DNA of 64,000 nt from Stigmatella erecta (GTDB lineage Bacteria; Myxococcota; Myxococcia; Myxococcales; Myxococcaceae), in the NCBI RefSeq assembly GCF_900111745.1, contig NZ_FOIJ01000004.1, positions 451,339 through 515,338 of the forward strand, read 5' to 3'. How positions within the stretch are numbered: the first letter of the stretch is position 1; every line of letters begins with the position of its first letter. Positions 35,264-43,502 of this stretch are shown piece by piece. Under the pieces are notes generated by a model. That model saw only the letters and a program-made list of their open reading frames with translations. It did no database searches and was not told where the DNA came from. The position numbers and the translations under genes were made by a program.

Positions 35264-36925
35264 ATGCCGCTCCATGCCGCAGGTGTACTCGCTGTCGCAG
35301 CGCTCACCCTTTCCCCCTCCACCTCCCCCACCCGTTCTCCCCAGGAGGCCGCCCCCAGCGCCTCCCGTCCTTCCGTCATCCTGGCTCGCGTGTCCTTCAA
35401 GGACCGGGCGGATCTCAACCGGCTCGCGGAGACGTTGGATCTCAGCGCGGCGGTGGACCCACAGAAGAAGACCGTGGAGGCGGTGCTCTCGCCCGCGGAG
35501 TTCGACGCGCTGGTGAAGGAGGGCCGGCGGGTGGAGCTCCTCGAGGAGCCGACCCGGCTCCTGAACGCGCCTCGCGATGGAATGCACATCCTGGCCGGCA
35601 TCCCCGGCTACTCCTGCTACCGCACGGTGGACGAGACCTACGCCGCCATGGCGTCGCTGGCCACCACCTACCCGAACCTCGCCTCGTGGAACGACATCGG
35701 CGACAGCTGGGACAAGCTGACGGCCGGGGGCAAGCCCGGGGATGACATGCGGGTGCTGGTGCTGACGAACAAGTCCCGCCCGGGCACCAAGCCGCGCTTC
35801 TTCCTCATGGGCGGCATCCACGCCCGCGAGTACACGACGGCCGAGATGGCCACGCGCTTCGCCGAGCAGCTGGCGAGCCGCTACGGCACGGACCCGGACA
35901 GCACCTGGCTGCTCGACCATTACGAGCTGCACGTGGTGGTGCAGTCCAACCCGGACGGCCGCCGCATCGCGGAGACGGGGCTCTCCAAGCGCAAGAACAC
36001 CAACAGCAGCCTGGGCTCCTGCACCACGACGACGTACGGGGTGGACCTCAACCGCAACAGCAGCTTCGATTGGGGCGGGCCGGGCGCGAGCACCAGCGCG
36101 TGCAGTGAGACTTACCGCGGGCGCGCGGCCGGCTCGGAGCCGGAGACCCAGGCCCTGGAGAGCTACATCCGGTCCATCTTCCCGGACCAGCGGGGGACGT
36201 CCCTCACCGACCCCGCCCCCGCGGATGCGACGGGCGTGATGGTCTCCCTGCACAGCTACGGCGGCTACGTGCTCTACCCGTGGGGCATTGGCACGGCGTC
36301 CTCGCCGAACGCCACGCAGCTGCGCACGCTGGGGCGCAAGTTCAACTACTTCAATGGCTACGAGGCCTGCCAGTCGAGCCTGTGCCTCTACGACGCGGCC
36401 GGCGCCACGGATGACTTCGCCTACGGCACCCTGGGCGTGGCGGCGTACACCTTCGAGATGGGCGGCGCCTTCTTCGAGAGCTGCTCCACCTTCGAGAACA
36501 CCATCTACCCGAAGAACCTGTCGGCCCTCTATTACGCCTTCAAGGCGGCGCGGCGGCCGTACCAGACGCCGTCGGGCCCGGACTCCGTCAGCCTGACGCT
36601 GTCGGCCAGCACCGTCACGGCCGGCACCTCGGTGACGCTCACCGCCCAGGCCAATGACACGCGCTACGGCACCAACGGCGGCACCGAGGCCTCGCAGGCG
36701 ATCGCCGCGGCGCGCTTCTCCATCGACAACCCGTCGTGGGTGTCGGGGACGCCGGTGTACGCGATGAGCCCGGTGGATGGCAGCTTCAGCAGCTCCATCG
36801 AGTCCGTGAGGGGCACGGTGTTCACCTCCGGGCTGGCGCCGGGCAGGCACACCCTCTTCGTCGAGAGCCAGGACCGCAACGGCAACTGGGGCGCGCCCAC
36901 CGCTCTCTTCTTGAACGTGCAGTAG
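35264..36925 (+). CDS. Secreted M14 zinc carboxypeptidase
   Basis: The 553-aa protein has a weak signal sequence (about residues 1-20), a propeptide-like region to about residue 105, and the M14 catalytic domain. It carries the zinc pair H186-A-R-E189 in GIHAREYTTAE, the third ligand H330 in SLHSYGGYVLYPW, substrate-binding LNRN, and catalytic E398 in YTFEMGG. The last 120 residues form an Ig/FnIII-like beta domain (SLTLSASTVTAGTSVTLTAQA, at 36589-36651, and an ending LFVESQDRNGNWG). It should trim C-terminal residues of extracellular proteins or peptides. AAGGATC precedes the ATG. A long hairpin follows the stop. Confidence 0.92.
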   Translation: MPLHAAGVLAVAALTLSPSTSPTRSPQEAAPSASRPSVILARVSFKDRADLNRLAETLDLSAAVDPQKKTVEAVLSPAEFDALVKEGRRVELLEEPTRLLNAPRDGMHILAGIPGYSCYRTVDETYAAMASLATTYPNLASWNDIGDSWDKLTAGGKPGDDMRVLVLTNKSRPGTKPRFFLMGGIHAREYTTAEMATRFAEQLASRYGTDPDSTWLLDHYELHVVVQSNPDGRRIAETGLSKRKNTNSSLGSCTTTTYGVDLNRNSSFDWGGPGASTSACSETYRGRAAGSEPETQALESYIRSIFPDQRGTSLTDPAPADATGVMVSLHSYGGYVLYPWGIGTASSPNATQLRTLGRKFNYFNGYEACQSSLCLYDAAGATDDFAYGTLGVAAYTFEMGGAFFESCSTFENTIYPKNLSALYYAFKAARRPYQTPSGPDSVSLTLSASTVTAGTSVTLTAQANDTRYGTNGGTEASQAIAAARFSIDNPSWVSGTPVYAMSPVDGSFSSSIESVRGTVFTSGLAPGRHTLFVESQDRNGNWGAPTALFLNVQ

Positions 36926-36932
36926 GCCCTCC

Positions 36933-36985
36933 CGGGCGCAGGGGCCCATGCGCAAGCCCATCGGCAAACGCATGGGTCCCGCCCG
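36933..36985 (+). terminator. Long hairpin after the carboxypeptidase gene
   Basis: CGGGC(GCA)GGGGCCCATGCG pairs with CGCATGGGTCCCGCCCG (one mismatch and a 3-base bulge) around a 16-base loop. It starts 8 bases after the stop. There is no T-tract, so it may be Rho-assisted or an RNA-end stabiliser. Confidence 0.5.
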
Positions 36986-37009
36986 AGTAGGCAGACATAC
37001 TCTCAGTGA

Positions 37010-37027
37010 TTGTCCAATTCTGGACAA
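37010..37027. promoter_or_regulatory. Inverted repeat TTGTCCA-ATTC-TGGACAA
   Basis: Two perfect 7-base arms around a 4-base spacer lie 62 bases before the start of the small secreted protein gene, at a promoter-like distance. Likely an operator. No regulator is encoded next to it. Confidence 0.45.
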
Positions 37028-37089
37028 GTGCGTGCGGGGCGTTTAAGTCCTCGCGCAGCAAAACGAGTCCCCTCACTGGGAGTTGATTG

Positions 37090-37515
37090 ATGAAGACTTC
37101 TTCTCTGCTGGCTTCGCTGTCCGTGGCGCTTCTGGGCGTGGGTTCCGCGCAGGCGGCCACCGTGACCTTCACCATCGAAAACAAGACCACGGCCACCATC
37201 ACGACCACGCTCCCCAACGCGTGCGCGTCGGTCATTCCGGCCCTCGCTTCGGTCCCGGCCAATAGCATCTCGTCGGTGCACCAGACCGACTGTGGCAACA
37301 ACACCGCCGTGGCGTTTGATTACACCAACGGCACCAAGACCTGCGGCTTCAACCTGAGCAGCCTTTACACCCCGCCCAACCCTCTCCTGGGGACCTCTGG
37401 GTACTGGACCCCGCGCGGTACGGGCACCAGCAAGAAGGGCTCCGCCATCTGCAAGGCGACCCTCGTCTCCCTCGGGTCCAACGGTAACTACGGCTGGGCG
37501 CTGTCGATCCAGTGA
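37090..37515 (+). CDS. Small secreted protein, unrecognised
   Basis: The 141-aa product has a clean Sec signal (MKTSSLLASLSVALLGVGSAQA, cleavage likely after AQA) and a mature part of about 119 residues. The mature part is rich in Thr, Ser, Asn and Gly with four Cys (NACAS, DCGNN, TCGFN, ICKAT), predicted mostly beta-strand (TVTFTIENKTTATITTTL at the start, WALSIQ at the end). No family is recognised. It could be a beta-sandwich adhesin or lectin-like protein, which is a guess. I prefer ATG 37090 to the TTG directly before it. GGGAG lies 10 bases upstream. Ends in a perfect 11-bp stem terminator. Confidence 0.8.
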   Translation: MKTSSLLASLSVALLGVGSAQAATVTFTIENKTTATITTTLPNACASVIPALASVPANSISSVHQTDCGNNTAVAFDYTNGTKTCGFNLSSLYTPPNPLLGTSGYWTPRGTGTSKKGSAICKATLVSLGSNGNYGWALSIQ

Positions 37516-37521
37516 CGCTCT

Positions 37522-37558
37522 GGTGACCGGACCGCGCCATGCGAGTCCGGTCACCTTC
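37522..37558. terminator. Terminator between convergent secreted-protein and PLD genes
   Basis: GGTGACCGGAC (37522-37532) and GTCCGGTCACC (37545-37555) form a perfect 11-bp stem with a 12-base loop. It lies between two converging genes and could serve both. Confidence 0.7.
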
Positions 37559-37581
37559 CGGCTGCCGGGGGGACTCCCCCA

Positions 37582-38274
37582 TTACCGGTAGCAGTCGCGG
37601 CAGAGGGGCTTCCGCATCGTGGCCGGATACTCGTCACCGCAACCGTGGCAGAAGCTGTCTTCGTAGTCTTCGTCGCCATATCGGGCCCACCTTCGGTAGT
37701 CGTCGAGGCAGTAGGGCTTGTCAGGATCGAAGTCGATTCCATCCCCACAGCGGATGCAGAAACCTTCGTCCTCGTCGTCTTCTTCCTCGTCCTCCAGTGC
37801 CTCCACACGGTCGTCCATGACCTCGTCGAGGCTGAGGATGTTCGGTCTGATCTCCGCTTCGAAGAATCTTCGAGCGTTCGCGATGTCTTTCGGGTCGTCG
37901 GACCACAGGCCGATATCGATAATGCTCTCGAAAGTGGTCTCCAGCAGGTTGAGCGAGGTCACCACCACGGCGGCGTCCGACCAGTAGAGCTTGGCGTGCA
38001 GATGCTCGACGGTGAATACGTGGAGCCCTTTGTCGATGAGATCGTCGATTTTTTCGTTCCCGATGGCTCGATTGATTTCCTCGCCAGTATCCAAGCGGAA
38101 CACGAGGTTGACGATGACACCGCGTTTGAGCGCCGCGCGGATGGCCTGGTTGATCTCTCCATCCCCGGTGACATTCACATAGGGGCTCACAAGCCACGCT
38201 TCGTGCCGGGCATTCCGAAGGAGTGCCACGATGCGGCTGATGGTCTTGCCAGTGTTGAGGAAGTGCAGGGCCAA
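37582..38274 (-). CDS. Phospholipase D-like nuclease/phosphodiesterase with C-terminal zinc ribbons
   Basis: The 230-aa protein has one HKD-type active site (HLHAKLYW-SD, then SLNLLETTFESIIDIGL), as in dimeric PLD-family nucleases, within residues 1-150. A very acidic linker follows (EDEEEDDEDEG) and two CxxC-type zinc-ribbon-like motifs (CIRCG...YCLDD, CHGCG...LCRDC). It has no signal peptide. I choose the TTG at 38274 because GGAGGAG lies 6 bases upstream and homologous PLD proteins begin just before FLNT. A GTG at 38307 is the alternative. A role in defence or DNA repair is possible for this architecture but is not shown here. Confidence 0.8.
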   Translation of the reverse strand: MALHFLNTGKTISRIVALLRNARHEAWLVSPYVNVTGDGEINQAIRAALKRGVIVNLVFRLDTGEEINRAIGNEKIDDLIDKGLHVFTVEHLHAKLYWSDAAVVVTSLNLLETTFESIIDIGLWSDDPKDIANARRFFEAEIRPNILSLDEVMDDRVEALEDEEEDDEDEGFCIRCGDGIDFDPDKPYCLDDYRRWARYGDEDYEDSFCHGCGDEYPATMRKPLCRDCYR

Positions 38275-38505
38275 GGGGACTCCTCCGGGCAAGAGCGGAT
38301 CTACCACTTTTGGGTGTTAAGCGGAGTTACCTAGAAAAAGTGCTTCATTGCTGCCATGGCGGATGCGGCGGAACCTCTCGCGCGAGTGAATTTCTGGGTG
38401 GCCCCCCCGTCGAGGGGGGCGGCCGACACGCTGTGGGGCTTCGTTCTCCCTCGTGGAAGGGCCATGCGCAGGTCCGGGGCGCATCCATCTGGGAAGGGCA
38501 CATAC

Positions 38506-39351
38506 ATGCGAACGAATCGATGGGGAGCGCTCGTGGCGCTCATGATGACCGTGGTTGCCGTGCAGGGCTGCGGATCCGATGACGAGGGAGATGACGCGGG
38601 CAATACCGGGACGGTGGCGGGCACGGTGATACTGGACGATGGCGCCTCGCCCGAAGGCGTGGAGATCGAGTCCCTCGATACGGAGTCCACCGTCTTCGCG
38701 GACGCGCAGGGACGCTTCACCCTCCAGAACCTGAAGGCGGGCACCCAGACGCTCCTGGCCGTCCATCCAGGCTACGAGGTCCTGCAGCGGGAGGTGGAGG
38801 TGAAGCGAGGGGAGACGACGGAGGTCTCCATCACCCTCAAGCGCGCCAAGCACAAGGTGTCCGGCACCGTCCTGCTGGAGGGGGCCTCCTCACACGAGGG
38901 CATCACCGTGACGCTGGAGGACACGGCCTTCAGCACCACCACGGACGCTCAGGGACGCTTCGTCTTCGAGGGGGTGGTGCCGGGCGCTTACATCCTGGTG
39001 GCCTCGAAGGACGGCTATGAGGAGCGGCTCAAAGTGCTGGCGGTGATCGAGGACACGGCCGTGGAGCCGTTGACCCTGCCGGTCATGGAGGTGGTCAGCT
39101 TGGATGGCATCGTCTACCTGTCGGATGATGGCTCGCCCGTGGGCGTCTCCCTGATGCTTGAGGGCACGGCGTACAGCACCACGATCGACAGCAGCTCCGG
39201 TTACTTCCGGTTCACGGACGTCCCGCCCGGCGCGTATACGCTGGCCGTCTCGAAGCCGGGCTACATCACCCAGACCCGCGCGGTGACGGTGGGAGGCGAG
39301 GTGTCGACCTACTTCTTCTCGCTGGAGCGCAGCCCGGGGCTCGTGGAATAG
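38506..39351 (+). CDS. Lipoprotein with three carboxypeptidase-regulatory-like repeats
   Basis: The 281-aa product has a lipobox signal (VVAVQGC) and a short acidic linker. Three tandem beta-sandwich repeats of about 80 residues follow, each with the CarboxypepD_reg pattern: (V/S)GTV-L-DDG-S-EGV, a FA/ST-TDAQGRF-F centre and a PGAY-LA-S-GYE end (GRFTLQNLKAGTQTLLAVHP, GRFVFEGVVPGAYILVASKD, YFRFTDVPPGAYTLAVSKPG). There are no catalytic residues. It is probably a structural or binding surface protein. The start at 38506 follows GGGAAGGG. The 231-base gap upstream contains only shadows of other frames. A good terminator follows. Confidence 0.87.
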   Translation: MRTNRWGALVALMMTVVAVQGCGSDDEGDDAGNTGTVAGTVILDDGASPEGVEIESLDTESTVFADAQGRFTLQNLKAGTQTLLAVHPGYEVLQREVEVKRGETTEVSITLKRAKHKVSGTVLLEGASSHEGITVTLEDTAFSTTTDAQGRFVFEGVVPGAYILVASKDGYEERLKVLAVIEDTAVEPLTLPVMEVVSLDGIVYLSDDGSPVGVSLMLEGTAYSTTIDSSSGYFRFTDVPPGAYTLAVSKPGYITQTRAVTVGGEVSTYFFSLERSPGLVE

Positions 39352-39377
39352 GCAAGCGCTTCACCTTGCAGAACGGC

Positions 39378-39418
39378 GAAGGGGCCCAGGTTGCAAAACC
39401 TCGGGCCCCTTCTGTGTC
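39378..39418. terminator. Bidirectional terminator
   Basis: GAAGGGGCCCAGG pairs with CCTCGGGCCCCTTC (one bulge) around TTGCAAAA at 39378-39412. TGTGTC follows on the plus strand. It lies between the converging repeat lipoprotein and SnoaL-like genes. Confidence 0.75.
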
Positions 39419-39429
39419 AAACGCGGCCG

Positions 39430-39822
39430 TCAGGCTCGAAGCTGCGCTTCAATGGCGGCCTTGTCGATCACTGACCACACATTCCAGATCTTTTCTTCCC
39501 GGAACTCATAGAACACATGTTCGGTAAAAGAGACCCGTCTTCCGTTGACAGGGAGGCCGAACAAAACTCCTGCCGGGGTGCAATCGAAGTGCAGCCGGCT
39601 GGCGAGATGAGGCGGATCGGCAATCAGTTGGCGAATGTCGAAATGCAGGTCTGGGATCGCACGGTGATCGCCCTCCAGCATCTCGCGGTAATGCGATAAT
39701 CCGAAGCGCTGTCCGTTGTATTGAACGTCCTCGTGAACGAACTGCCCTAGCTTCGGCCAATCCTGCTTGTTCAGGCAGGCGATGTAGCCGCGGTAGATGT
39801 CAGAAAGATCGAGTTTGTTCAT
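39430..39822 (-). CDS. SnoaL-like (NTF2-fold) protein
   Basis: The 130-aa product matches the SnoaL/ester-cyclase-like NTF2 fold: YRGYIACLNKQDWPKLGQFVHEDVQYNG at the start (positions 39712-39795), REMLEGDHRAIPDLHFDI, and VSFTEHVFYEFREEKIWNVWSVID. The family binds small hydrophobic ligands, and some members are polyketide cyclases. No polyketide genes are nearby, so the function is open. It starts 3 bases after the stop of the upstream kinase gene on the same strand, so it is likely co-transcribed with it. GC content is lower than average. Confidence 0.8.
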   Translation of the reverse strand: MNKLDLSDIYRGYIACLNKQDWPKLGQFVHEDVQYNGQRFGLSHYREMLEGDHRAIPDLHFDIRQLIADPPHLASRLHFDCTPAGVLFGLPVNGRRVSFTEHVFYEFREEKIWNVWSVIDKAAIEAQLRA

Positions 39823-39825
39823 TGT

Positions 39826-41175
39826 CTACGGCGTGTCCGAGGTGGCAGGGAAGGGGAGCTTCAAGATGGGCCAGTAACACGCACCTTTCCAGTCGGCTAA
39901 CTCGTCCCCGCATGGGGGCACAGCCGTATCGGAACGGCTCCAGCACCCACCGTTGATCTCGGACGCATGCTTCCCGCAGGGAGGACGTCGCTGGCCCGGG
40001 AGCGGTTTCTTGGGCATGTCCCGGCCAATCTCCCGGATCATCGGTTCCTCGTTTCCGGAGGCTTCGAGCCCGGCATCCGCGAGTCCCACCGTCCCCTCGT
40101 GTTGCCCTTCGCTCCGTCTGGAGACGGAGCTGTCTTCCCAGAGCGCGCGTCCTGCCCACATCATCAAGCCCATGCCCACGGCCAGCGCCAGCCCCCAGGC
40201 GGGCCTTGCTCGACGGCTGGGACGAGGAGGGGCAACGGGAAGAGAAGAGGGAAGGCGGTGGATGGGCTGATCCGCCTGCGCCCGTGCGGTCTTCGCGGCC
40301 CGTTCGAGCGCCCGTGCGATGTCCCTCGCGCTGCCCCGGTCCGAGGGCTCATCCGCGAGCATTCGCTGGATGAGCGCGGCCAGCTCCGGGCACGGGTTCA
40401 CCGTGTCCGATTCCAGAGGTACCCACTTGGGAGGAACGGGCCGGAAGCTTTCTCCCTCCGGCTCCATCTCCAGCGCTTCGGGGTATCTCCCGGTGACAAG
40501 GCGGTAGGCCGTTACCCCCAGCGCGTACACGTCATCCGCGGGCTGGGCTTCATAACGCGCGACGGCATGGCGCCGGTGCTCCCATTGGAAACGCAGGGAT
40601 TCGGGGCTGTAGTACGCGGGCGTTCCAGGCGGCGGGAGCTGGCGCGTGAGCTCAGGCGCGCCCCGGTAGTTCCCCGAGCCGAAGTCCATCAACATGACGT
40701 GGCCCTGGGCCTGGACCAGGAGGTTGTCGCCTTTCACGTCCCGGTGCACACCTCCCACGGCATGGGTGGCTTCCAGGGCTCTGGCCACCTGCGTCAAGAG
40801 CCGCAGCACCTGCCGGGAGGTGAGGGTGCGTTGGCCGGCCCAGTCATAGAGGGACACGCCCTCCACCCACTCCATGACGAGGTACGGGAACAGTCCCCCT
40901 TCGCGCGGTGCCCAGTGGCCCCGGGCCTGGAGCCGGGGAACGTTCGGATGGTGCAGGCGCGAGAGCAGCTCCGCCTCCCGCTCGAAGCGAGGGTCCCCCG
41001 CGTGGAGCGCCAGCTTCAGGGCGAAGGGGGTGTCCTTGCCTCCTTCCACGGGTTCGACCTGGTAAACGGCGCCATAGGAGCCCTGGCCGCGCAGGCTTCT
41101 CACCCGCCAGGGACCCACTTCCACACCCGGAATGACAGCGTCAGGGCTCACCCCTGAGACGGTAGCGCCAACCAC
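39826..41175 (-). CDS. Membrane-anchored Ser/Thr protein kinase
   Basis: The 449-aa protein has an N-terminal kinase domain (about 20-290: GQGSYGAVYQ, FALKLALH, HRDVKGDN, LMDFGSGN, SPESLRF) with all catalytic residues. A Pro/Arg-rich juxtamembrane stretch comes next, then one transmembrane helix (WGLALAVGMGLMMWAGRALW, about 326-345) and an outer tail of about 100 residues with Cys pairs (PPCGKHASEINGGCW, PPCGDELADWKGACYWP). This tail pattern recurs in myxobacterial receptor kinases and may bind a cell-wall or extracellular ligand. GTG at 41175 is the likely start, and a GTG at 41148 is possible. It probably forms an operon with the SnoaL-like gene. Confidence 0.92.
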   Translation of the reverse strand: MVGATVSGVSPDAVIPGVEVGPWRVRSLRGQGSYGAVYQVEPVEGGKDTPFALKLALHAGDPRFEREAELLSRLHHPNVPRLQARGHWAPREGGLFPYLVMEWVEGVSLYDWAGQRTLTSRQVLRLLTQVARALEATHAVGGVHRDVKGDNLLVQAQGHVMLMDFGSGNYRGAPELTRQLPPPGTPAYYSPESLRFQWEHRRHAVARYEAQPADDVYALGVTAYRLVTGRYPEALEMEPEGESFRPVPPKWVPLESDTVNPCPELAALIQRMLADEPSDRGSARDIARALERAAKTARAQADQPIHRLPSSLPVAPPRPSRRARPAWGLALAVGMGLMMWAGRALWEDSSVSRRSEGQHEGTVGLADAGLEASGNEEPMIREIGRDMPKKPLPGQRRPPCGKHASEINGGCWSRSDTAVPPCGDELADWKGACYWPILKLPFPATSDTP

Positions 41176-41318
41176 GGTGATGCGCTGGGGTGAGAAAAGA
41201 CTCTGGGTGAATGGAGACCGGAAAATCGGTTTATTCGCGCCCGTCTGGACATCCGATAAATCAGTTTTCTAGCGTTCGGTCTGCTGTCCCCCCCGAAACA
41301 CGTGAGTTGGAAACCCCC

Positions 41319-42050
41319 ATGAAAAAACTGTTTCTGTGCTGTCTCGCCCTGACGACGATGGTGCTGGGCTGTTCGAACGAGAAGGCGGATCAAGTCGATG
41401 AAGCCGAAGGCTTCACCCTGCTCCAGCGCGATGCGTCCACCCTCGAGGCCTCCTACCGCTCGGGCGGCTCCTCCGTCCGCGCGCTGGTGACCGAGAGCGC
41501 CCCCAACATCATCGAGGTGACGTATGACTTCGGGCAGCCGATCATCGGCTTCCGCATCGATTACAACCAGGGCGTCGGCCGCTTCATGCCGAACGGTCCG
41601 CTCGATGCGGCGCAGGCCCGGTTGATCAACGGTCTGGCCGAGGGCCTCGAGAAGGTCATGCCCGAGCAGCGTACGCGCATCGAGGACACGGCGATGCGCC
41701 AGACGAGCTTCATGCAGATCGTCCCGGTGGGCGAGGCCCTCACGCCGTACGAGTACGTGGCGGAGCGCGGCTGGACGCACATCTCCTGCACCTGCGGCCA
41801 GCAGAACATCGGTGGCTATACCCGCCAGGCCGGCCGGGGTTGCAGCTGCAACGGTGGCGACAACGGGTGCAAGGGCCGCTGCGGCCAGGGCTGCGGCATC
41901 ACCAGCACCCCCCAGTGCGTGGGCTCCACGGCGTACACCCAGGACTGCGCCAAGCACGACTACGGCCTCGGCAGCTTCGCGGCTGCCTCGGACGACTACT
42001 CGTTCGCGAGCAACAACTGCAGCTGCAGCGGCGTCGGCACCTGCTACTGA
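41319..42050 (+). CDS. Cys-rich lipoprotein with a CxxHD motif
   Basis: The 243-aa product has a lipobox (LTTMVLGC) and a middle domain of about 130 residues with no recognised family (YDFGQPIIGFRIDYNQGVGRF). The Cys-rich C-terminal 90 residues contain CTCGQQNIGG, GCSCNGGDNGCKGRCGQGC, DCAKHDYGLGS and NNCSCSGVGTC. The DCAKHD segment followed by an Asp-rich DDYSFASNNC resembles the CxxHD active-site region of secreted phospholipases A2, but the calcium loop is not evident, so that is only a suggestion. ATG 41319 (MKKLFLCC) has the signal. The frame upstream to 41211 is not supported. Confidence 0.8.
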   Translation: MKKLFLCCLALTTMVLGCSNEKADQVDEAEGFTLLQRDASTLEASYRSGGSSVRALVTESAPNIIEVTYDFGQPIIGFRIDYNQGVGRFMPNGPLDAAQARLINGLAEGLEKVMPEQRTRIEDTAMRQTSFMQIVPVGEALTPYEYVAERGWTHISCTCGQQNIGGYTRQAGRGCSCNGGDNGCKGRCGQGCGITSTPQCVGSTAYTQDCAKHDYGLGSFAAASDDYSFASNNCSCSGVGTCY

Positions 42051-42077
42051 CCGCCTGAGGCAGAGCCTGTAGGGAGG

Positions 42078-43502
42078 CTACGGCATCCGGCTTCGTTCAA
42101 GCGGGAGCGCCGTGGCCTCGTTCGCCAGCGGATCCGCGGCGGGCAGGACCACGCGGACCGAGGTGCCCTGGCCCGGCTGGCTCTCCAGCGCGAGGCTCCC
42201 CCCGTGCACGGTGATGATGCGGCGCGCGAGCGCGAGCCCCAGGCCCACCCCGCCGGTGGTGCGCGCCCGGCTCCGGTCACTGCGGAAGAACGGCGTGAAC
42301 AGGTGCGGCAAGTCGCTCGCGTCGATGCCGATGCCCTCGTCGATGATGTCGAGCTGAAGGCCTGCCTCCGTGGCCTGGGCGCTGAGGCGCACCGTGGTGC
42401 CCGGCTCGGAGTACTTGCCCGCGTTGTCCAGGAGGTTGTCGAGCGCGCGGCGCAGGAGCACCGGGTCCGCGTCGAGCACGGGCAGGGTACCTTCCAGGGT
42501 GACGTCCAGCGTGTGCTTGGGCCGGTTGGTGCTGAAGCGCGCCGCGGCTTTGTCCACCAGCGTCCGCGCATCCATCAGCTCCTTGCGCAGCGGTGGGGTG
42601 GCCCCGGGAATCTGCTCGGGGGTGATGTCCAGCCGGGCCGCGGTGAGCACGTCGTCGAGCAGCCGCTCCAGCTCGGCCAGGTCCATGGTGATGTCCGAGA
42701 GCGACTCGCGCGCCAGCTGCGCATCGCCCTCCTCGGCGAGATCCAACGCCACGCGGATGCGCGCCAGCGGCGTGCGCAGCTCGTGGGACACGTTGGCCAG
42801 CAGCTGCTTCTGGGAGCTCAAGAGCAGGGTGATGCGGTCGGCCATCTCGTCGAAGGCCTCGGCCACCTGCCCCAGCTCGTCCCGGCGGCGCAGCCCCGTG
42901 CGGACATCCAGCTTGCCGGAGCCGAAGGCCCTGGCCACCTTGGCCAGCCGCTGCAGCGGGGGCGCCAGGTGCCGGGCGAACAGCAGCGAGGTGATGCCCG
43001 TGCACACGAGCATGAGGATGATGGGCAGCGCGGGGTTGCCGGGAGGCCCTGGCGGGGGCGGGCGCTGCATGAAGATGGCGTAGGCCTCGATGGGCCCGCT
43101 CTCGGGCATGGCCACGGCGGTGACGGGCGGCGCATCGAAGGTGACGATGCGCTCCTGCGTGAGCTGGCGCAGGTGCCCGGGGGACAGGGCGTCGAGGGCG
43201 GGCTGGGCGCTGGAGCCCAAAAGCCCGCCGTTCAAGTCCCTCACCGTGGCCTGGGGGAGGATGCGCCGGGACCGGATCATCGCCTCCTGGAGTTCCGTGG
43301 GCGCGTTCAGCAGGCGCGTCCACTCCGCGGCGAAGTAGGCCGGGTGCCTGCCGGCGAAGCGCTTGTGGAAGCTGTTGTCCTCCAGCCGCCGCACGCCCAT
43401 CAGGCTCAGGGCGATGAGCAGCACCTGCGCCAGCCCCACCAGGTAGATGCGCAGCAGCAGGGGCCCCGGGAGCCAGCGGCGCCGGGGGCGCTCCGTGCTC
43501 AC
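42078..43502 (-). CDS. Membrane sensor histidine kinase
   Basis: The 474-aa kinase has a first transmembrane helix (LLLRIYLVGLAQVLLIALSL, about 15-34), a periplasmic part of about 130 residues, a second helix (PALPIILMLVCTGITSLLFA), and HAMP (PLQRLAKVARAFGSGKLD). HisKA follows with His in ANVSHELRTPLARIR, then HATPase with LDNLLDNAGKYS, DIIDEGIGI and GGVGLGLALARRI. The layout is CpxA/EnvZ-like. It should autophosphorylate and pass phosphate to the regulator encoded immediately upstream. GTG start at 43502 overlaps the regulator stop (GTGA). The signal sensed is unknown. Confidence 0.92.
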   Translation of the reverse strand: MSTERPRRRWLPGPLLLRIYLVGLAQVLLIALSLMGVRRLEDNSFHKRFAGRHPAYFAAEWTRLLNAPTELQEAMIRSRRILPQATVRDLNGGLLGSSAQPALDALSPGHLRQLTQERIVTFDAPPVTAVAMPESGPIEAYAIFMQRPPPPGPPGNPALPIILMLVCTGITSLLFARHLAPPLQRLAKVARAFGSGKLDVRTGLRRRDELGQVAEAFDEMADRITLLLSSQKQLLANVSHELRTPLARIRVALDLAEEGDAQLARESLSDITMDLAELERLLDDVLTAARLDITPEQIPGATPPLRKELMDARTLVDKAAARFSTNRPKHTLDVTLEGTLPVLDADPVLLRRALDNLLDNAGKYSEPGTTVRLSAQATEAGLQLDIIDEGIGIDASDLPHLFTPFFRSDRSRARTTGGVGLGLALARRIITVHGGSLALESQPGQGTSVRVVLPAADPLANEATALPLERSRMP

